8,443 bases of DNA from Sphingomonas sp. (GTDB taxonomy: Bacteria; Pseudomonadota; Alphaproteobacteria; Sphingomonadales; Sphingomonadaceae): contig JASLBO010000270.1 in the NCBI GenBank assembly GCA_030146605.1, positions 1 to 8,443 on the forward strand. The letters run 5' to 3'. The notes under the pieces were generated by a model. It was not told the origin of the DNA. It did not search any database and was given only the letters and a program-made list of their open reading frames with translations. A program made the position numbers and the translations under genes. This document shows positions 6,252 through 8,443 of the stretch, one piece after another. Each line of letters begins with the position of its first letter. The first letter of the stretch is position 1.

Positions 6252-7238
6252 TCAGCCGGCTGCCAGCTTCTTGAGGTCTGCTTCGGCGCGCGCGCCATAA
6301 TGCTGGATGATCTCCGCTGCGCAGATCGCACCGAGCCGCAGCGATTCCTCGAGCCCGCGCCCCTGCGCCTGGCCGAACAGGAAGCCCGCGGCGAACATGT
6401 CGCCCGCGCCGGTGGTGTCGACCAACCTCGCGATCGGCTCGGCAGGGACTTCGACGCGCTCCGAACCCTGCAGCGCCATCGCGCCCTGCTCGCTGCGCGT
6501 GACGACGAGCAGCGGCACCTTGCCGTGGATGTGCTGGACTGCCGATTCGAAGTTTTCATGCTCGCACAAAGCGAGCAGCTCGCTCTCGTTGGCGAACAGG
6601 ATGTCGATCAGCCCGTCCTCGATCAGCTTGCGGAAATCATCGCCGTGGCGCGAGATGCAGAACACGTCGGACAGCGTGAACGCGACCTTGCGGCCGTTGG
6701 CACGGGCGATGTCGATCGCCTTGCGCATCGCCGCGCGCGGCTCTTCGGGATCCCACAGATAGCCTTCGAGATAGAGGATCGCCCCGCCGGCGATCAGTTC
6801 TTCGTCGAGCGCAGTCGCGGGCAGGAATTGCGACGCGCCGAGAAAGGTGTTCATCGTGCGCTGGCCATCGGGCGTGACGAAGATCAGGCAGCGCGCAGTG
6901 GTCGGCTGGCCGGAGCGCACCGGCGTGTCGAAATCCACGCCCGCGGCACGGATATCGTGCGCAAAGACCGTTCCGAGCTGGTCGTCGGCGACCTGGCCGA
7001 TAAACGCGCACTTGCCGCCCAGCGCCGCGATCCCCGCGACGGTGTTCGCCGCCGAGCCGCCCGAAACCTCGCGGCCGGGCCCCATTTTGGCATAGAGCGC
7101 GTCGGCCTCTTCGGGCGAGAACATCAATTGCATCGAGCCCTTGGCGACGCCGATCTCCTCGATGAAGCTGTCTTCGGCCTGAGCGAGGATGTCGACGATT
7201 GCGTTGCCGATCGCGACGACGTCATGCGTGATGGTCAA
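6252..7238 (-). CDS. Adenosine kinase, PfkB carbohydrate kinase family
   Basis: Probable ATP-dependent kinase converting adenosine to AMP in purine salvage; substrate specificity within the PfkB/ribokinase family is inferred from resemblance to sphingomonad and plant-type adenosine kinases. The protein has 328 residues and is cytoplasmic. The N-terminus carries VVAIGNAIVDIL (7-18). The PfkB first signature GGSAANTVAGIAALGG covers 60-75. The second signature DTTGAGDMFAAGFLFG covers 274-289, with Asp280 as the catalytic base and the anion hole in GAGD. The start is called as TTG at 7238 because family members begin with MTITHDVVAIGNA, and GGAG lies eight bases upstream. An in-frame ATG at 7289 would add 17 unconserved residues (and one at 7328 would run into the divergent gene). 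It is divergent from the EI24 gene across 57 bases and may be cotranscribed with the HD-GYP gene. Confidence 0.93.
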   Translation of the reverse strand: MTITHDVVAIGNAIVDILAQAEDSFIEEIGVAKGSMQLMFSPEEADALYAKMGPGREVSGGSAANTVAGIAALGGKCAFIGQVADDQLGTVFAHDIRAAGVDFDTPVRSGQPTTARCLIFVTPDGQRTMNTFLGASQFLPATALDEELIAGGAILYLEGYLWDPEEPRAAMRKAIDIARANGRKVAFTLSDVFCISRHGDDFRKLIEDGLIDILFANESELLALCEHENFESAVQHIHGKVPLLVVTRSEQGAMALQGSERVEVPAEPIARLVDTTGAGDMFAAGFLFGQAQGRGLEESLRLGAICAAEIIQHYGARAEADLKKLAAG

Positions 7239-7295
7239 GTGAAGAGCTCCGACAGGGTTGCGCGGACGCCCTAGTGGGGGCCAAAGCATAGCGCA

Positions 7296-7988
7296 ATGAT
7301 CCACGGTCTTCTCCTCGCGCTCGGGCAATTGTTCGATCGGCCGATATTGCTGGTGCTGGCCAAGTCGCTGGCGCTCACCGCGCTGCTCTTTGCCGGGTTC
7401 GGCTTCGGGCTATGGGCGGCGATGGGCCGGCTGGCGGGCTTCGCCAACGAATGGATGGGTCTCGGCAGCAATGCCGGAATGCTCGCCGACGCGGCTGCCT
7501 TGTTGCTGCTCGCGCTCGGCTGGTGGCTGCTGTTCCGCGCGGTTGCCGTGGCGGTAGTGGGTATCTTCGCGGACGAAGTCGTCGCCGCGGTCGAGGCGAA
7601 GCACTACCCGCAGGCCCATTCCGCCGCGCGCGACGTGCCGCTCGGACGGTCGGTCGCGATGGGCCTGGGCTCGGCGGCACGGACGATCGGCTATAATCTG
7701 CTGCTCTCGCCGCTCTATTTGATGCTGCTCGTCACCGGAGTCGGAACCGCGTTCGTCTTCTTCGCAGTCAATGCCTGGCTGCTCGGGCGCGATCTTGGCG
7801 ACATGGTCGCGGCGCGGCATATGCCCTATGCGCAGCTCGCCGAGTGGCGGCGTGGCACCCGGCTCCGCCGCCTCGCGCTGGGGGCGATCGGCACCGGATT
7901 GTTCCTCGTGCCGCTGGTCAATCTGGTGGCGCCGGTGCTCGGCGCGGCGCTGGCGACGCATGCATATCACCGCGGGAGACGCGCATGA
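7296..7988 (+). CDS. EI24 domain (CysZ-like) integral membrane protein
   Basis: A 230-residue inner-membrane protein of the EI24/CysZ family (PF07264). Four hydrophobic spans are visible at about 22-42, 64-92, 132-160 and 193-222. Family hallmarks are the VNAWLLGRDL segment (158-167) after the third span and VPLVNLVAPVLGAALATHAY (205-224) in the last. CysZ in enterobacteria is a sulfate channel, but no cysteine-biosynthesis gene is nearby, so a sulfate role should not be assumed here. The ATG at 7296 fits the family; its ribosome site is weak. The 57-base gap to adenosine kinase on the other strand must hold both start signals, but I see no convincing -35/-10 pair. The stop overlaps the next gene as ATGA, so the two are very probably one operon. 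Confidence 0.87.
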   Translation: MIHGLLLALGQLFDRPILLVLAKSLALTALLFAGFGFGLWAAMGRLAGFANEWMGLGSNAGMLADAAALLLLALGWWLLFRAVAVAVVGIFADEVVAAVEAKHYPQAHSAARDVPLGRSVAMGLGSAARTIGYNLLLSPLYLMLLVTGVGTAFVFFAVNAWLLGRDLGDMVAARHMPYAQLAEWRRGTRLRRLALGAIGTGLFLVPLVNLVAPVLGAALATHAYHRGRRA

Positions 7989-8356
7989 GATTCTGGATTT
8001 TGGCGGCCGCGGTCGCGCTGGGCGGCTGCGGCGGCGAGATGATCCCCGCGGCGCGCCCGGCCACCTATGTCCCCGTGCCTTCGGCCGCGCCGCCGAGCGT
8101 ACTCGCGGTGAGGGGCCAGACCGCGCCGCGACTGATCGCACAATTCGGCCAGCCCGCGCTGGACGCGACCGAAGGCCCGGCGCGCAAGCTCCAGTTCGCC
8201 GGTCCGATCTGCGTGCTCGACACCTATCTCTATCCGCCCGCCAAGGGCCGCGGCGAGCCGGTGGTGACCTATCTCGACACCCGCCAGCGCGACGGCGGCC
8301 CGATCGACCAGGCAAGCTGCCTCGCCGCGCTAACCGCGCACCGGGCGGAGCGGTAA
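7985..8356 (+). CDS. Small predicted lipoprotein of unknown function
   Basis: A 123-residue protein. The N-terminus MRFWILAAAVALGGCGGEM is a lipoprotein signal with lipobox LGGC and acylated Cys15. After a Pro/Ala-rich linker (20-38) comes a compact domain whose opening VRGQTAPRLIAQFGQPALD (42-60) recalls the BamE/SmpA-type pattern of a helix followed by GxP. A strand-rich segment, KLQFAGPICVLDTYLYPP (68-85), follows. Cys76 and Cys112 are the only other cysteines and could form a periplasmic disulfide. I know similar unnamed proteins from alphaproteobacteria but no function. GGGAGA at 7974-7979 lies five bases before the ATG at 7985, which overlaps the EI24 stop as ATGA. An in-frame upstream extension to 7844 lies over the EI24 gene and is rejected. 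A terminator hairpin follows the stop directly. Confidence 0.85.
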   Translation: MRFWILAAAVALGGCGGEMIPAARPATYVPVPSAAPPSVLAVRGQTAPRLIAQFGQPALDATEGPARKLQFAGPICVLDTYLYPPAKGRGEPVVTYLDTRQRDGGPIDQASCLAALTAHRAER

Positions 8357-8443
8357 TATTAGCCCCTCCCCTTCAGGGGAGGGGCTTTGGAGCCGTCCCA
8401 GCGCCCATTCCGCTGCTTCGCGGATCACTTCGACGGGATCGCC
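8330..8443 (-). CDS. Partial 3' end of a gene, HEAT-repeat-like C-terminus
   Basis: On the minus strand a frame is open from the right edge to a TAG at 8330, giving 37 residues. It begins GDPVEVIREAAEWALGRL, which has the D-P-x-V/A-x-x-A-x-W-A-L-x-x-L pattern of a HEAT repeat such as the one ending epoxyqueuosine reductase QueG; that identity is a guess. The next residues, SPSPEGEG, are encoded by the terminator hairpin, and the stop lies 27 bases inside the 3' end of the lipoprotein gene. The other two minus frames meet stops earlier and do not look like protein. The start is outside the window, so most of the gene cannot be judged. Confidence 0.45.
   Translation of the reverse strand, partial: GDPVEVIREAAEWALGRLQSPSPEGEGLILPLRPVRG
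8361..8386. terminator. Perfect 11-bp hairpin, probable bidirectional terminator
   Basis: AGCCCCTCCCC (8361-8371) pairs perfectly with GGGGAGGGGCT (8376-8386) around the loop TTCA. It starts four bases after the lipoprotein stop. The T run is short on the plus strand (three T, counting the last stem base) and scattered on the minus strand (AATATTA), so it relies on a very stable stem. Hairpins of this C/G-rich type with TTCA loops are, in my recollection, common between sphingomonad genes and may be a dispersed repeat family. Confidence 0.75.

Overview
The window is ordinary-looking chromosomal DNA from a GC-rich alphaproteobacterium, most likely a sphingomonad (Sphingomonas or a close relative). 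This rests on recalled protein resemblance rather than a search. The pointers are the L28, XseA, DUF2093 and PurD sequences, the xseA-DUF2093-M23 peptidase order, an adenosine kinase of the sphingomonad type, and a DUF3391/HD-GYP protein. I see no rRNA, tRNA, CRISPR array, insertion sequence, phage gene or known defence system.

Left part (1-2934): rpmB (ribosomal protein L28, +) has a candidate promoter and a strong intrinsic terminator. A minus-strand operon runs towards it: xseA (exonuclease VII large subunit), a 66-residue DUF2093 protein, and a secreted M23 (LytM-type) peptidase. Spacing is 28 bp between the first two and a 4-base ATGA overlap between the last two. purD (GAR synthetase, +) diverges from xseA, and the two start codons share bases in one CATG.

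Middle (4208-6251): a two-gene plus-strand operon encodes an ArsR-type repressor resembling SdpR and a four-helix membrane protein resembling the C-terminal half of SdpI. The repressor start codon sits inside nested inverted repeats and at the expected start of transcription, so the mRNA is probably leaderless and autorepressed. This pair converges, with a 4-base stop overlap, on a minus-strand HD-GYP cyclic-di-GMP phosphodiesterase. That gene appears to start at TTG and has a near-consensus CtrA site just upstream.

Right part (6252-8443): adenosine kinase (PfkB family, -, TTG start) diverges across 57 bp from an EI24/CysZ-like membrane protein, which is coupled by ATGA overlap to a small lipoprotein. 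A perfect 11-bp hairpin follows. At the right edge an open frame on the minus strand, resembling the end of a HEAT-repeat protein, reads through that hairpin.

The functions are mostly unrelated: translation, DNA repair, wall remodelling, purine synthesis and salvage, and c-di-GMP turnover. The least explained parts are the orphan SdpR/SdpI-like module with its unusual operator, the possible CtrA-to-HD-GYP link, and the EI24-lipoprotein pair.
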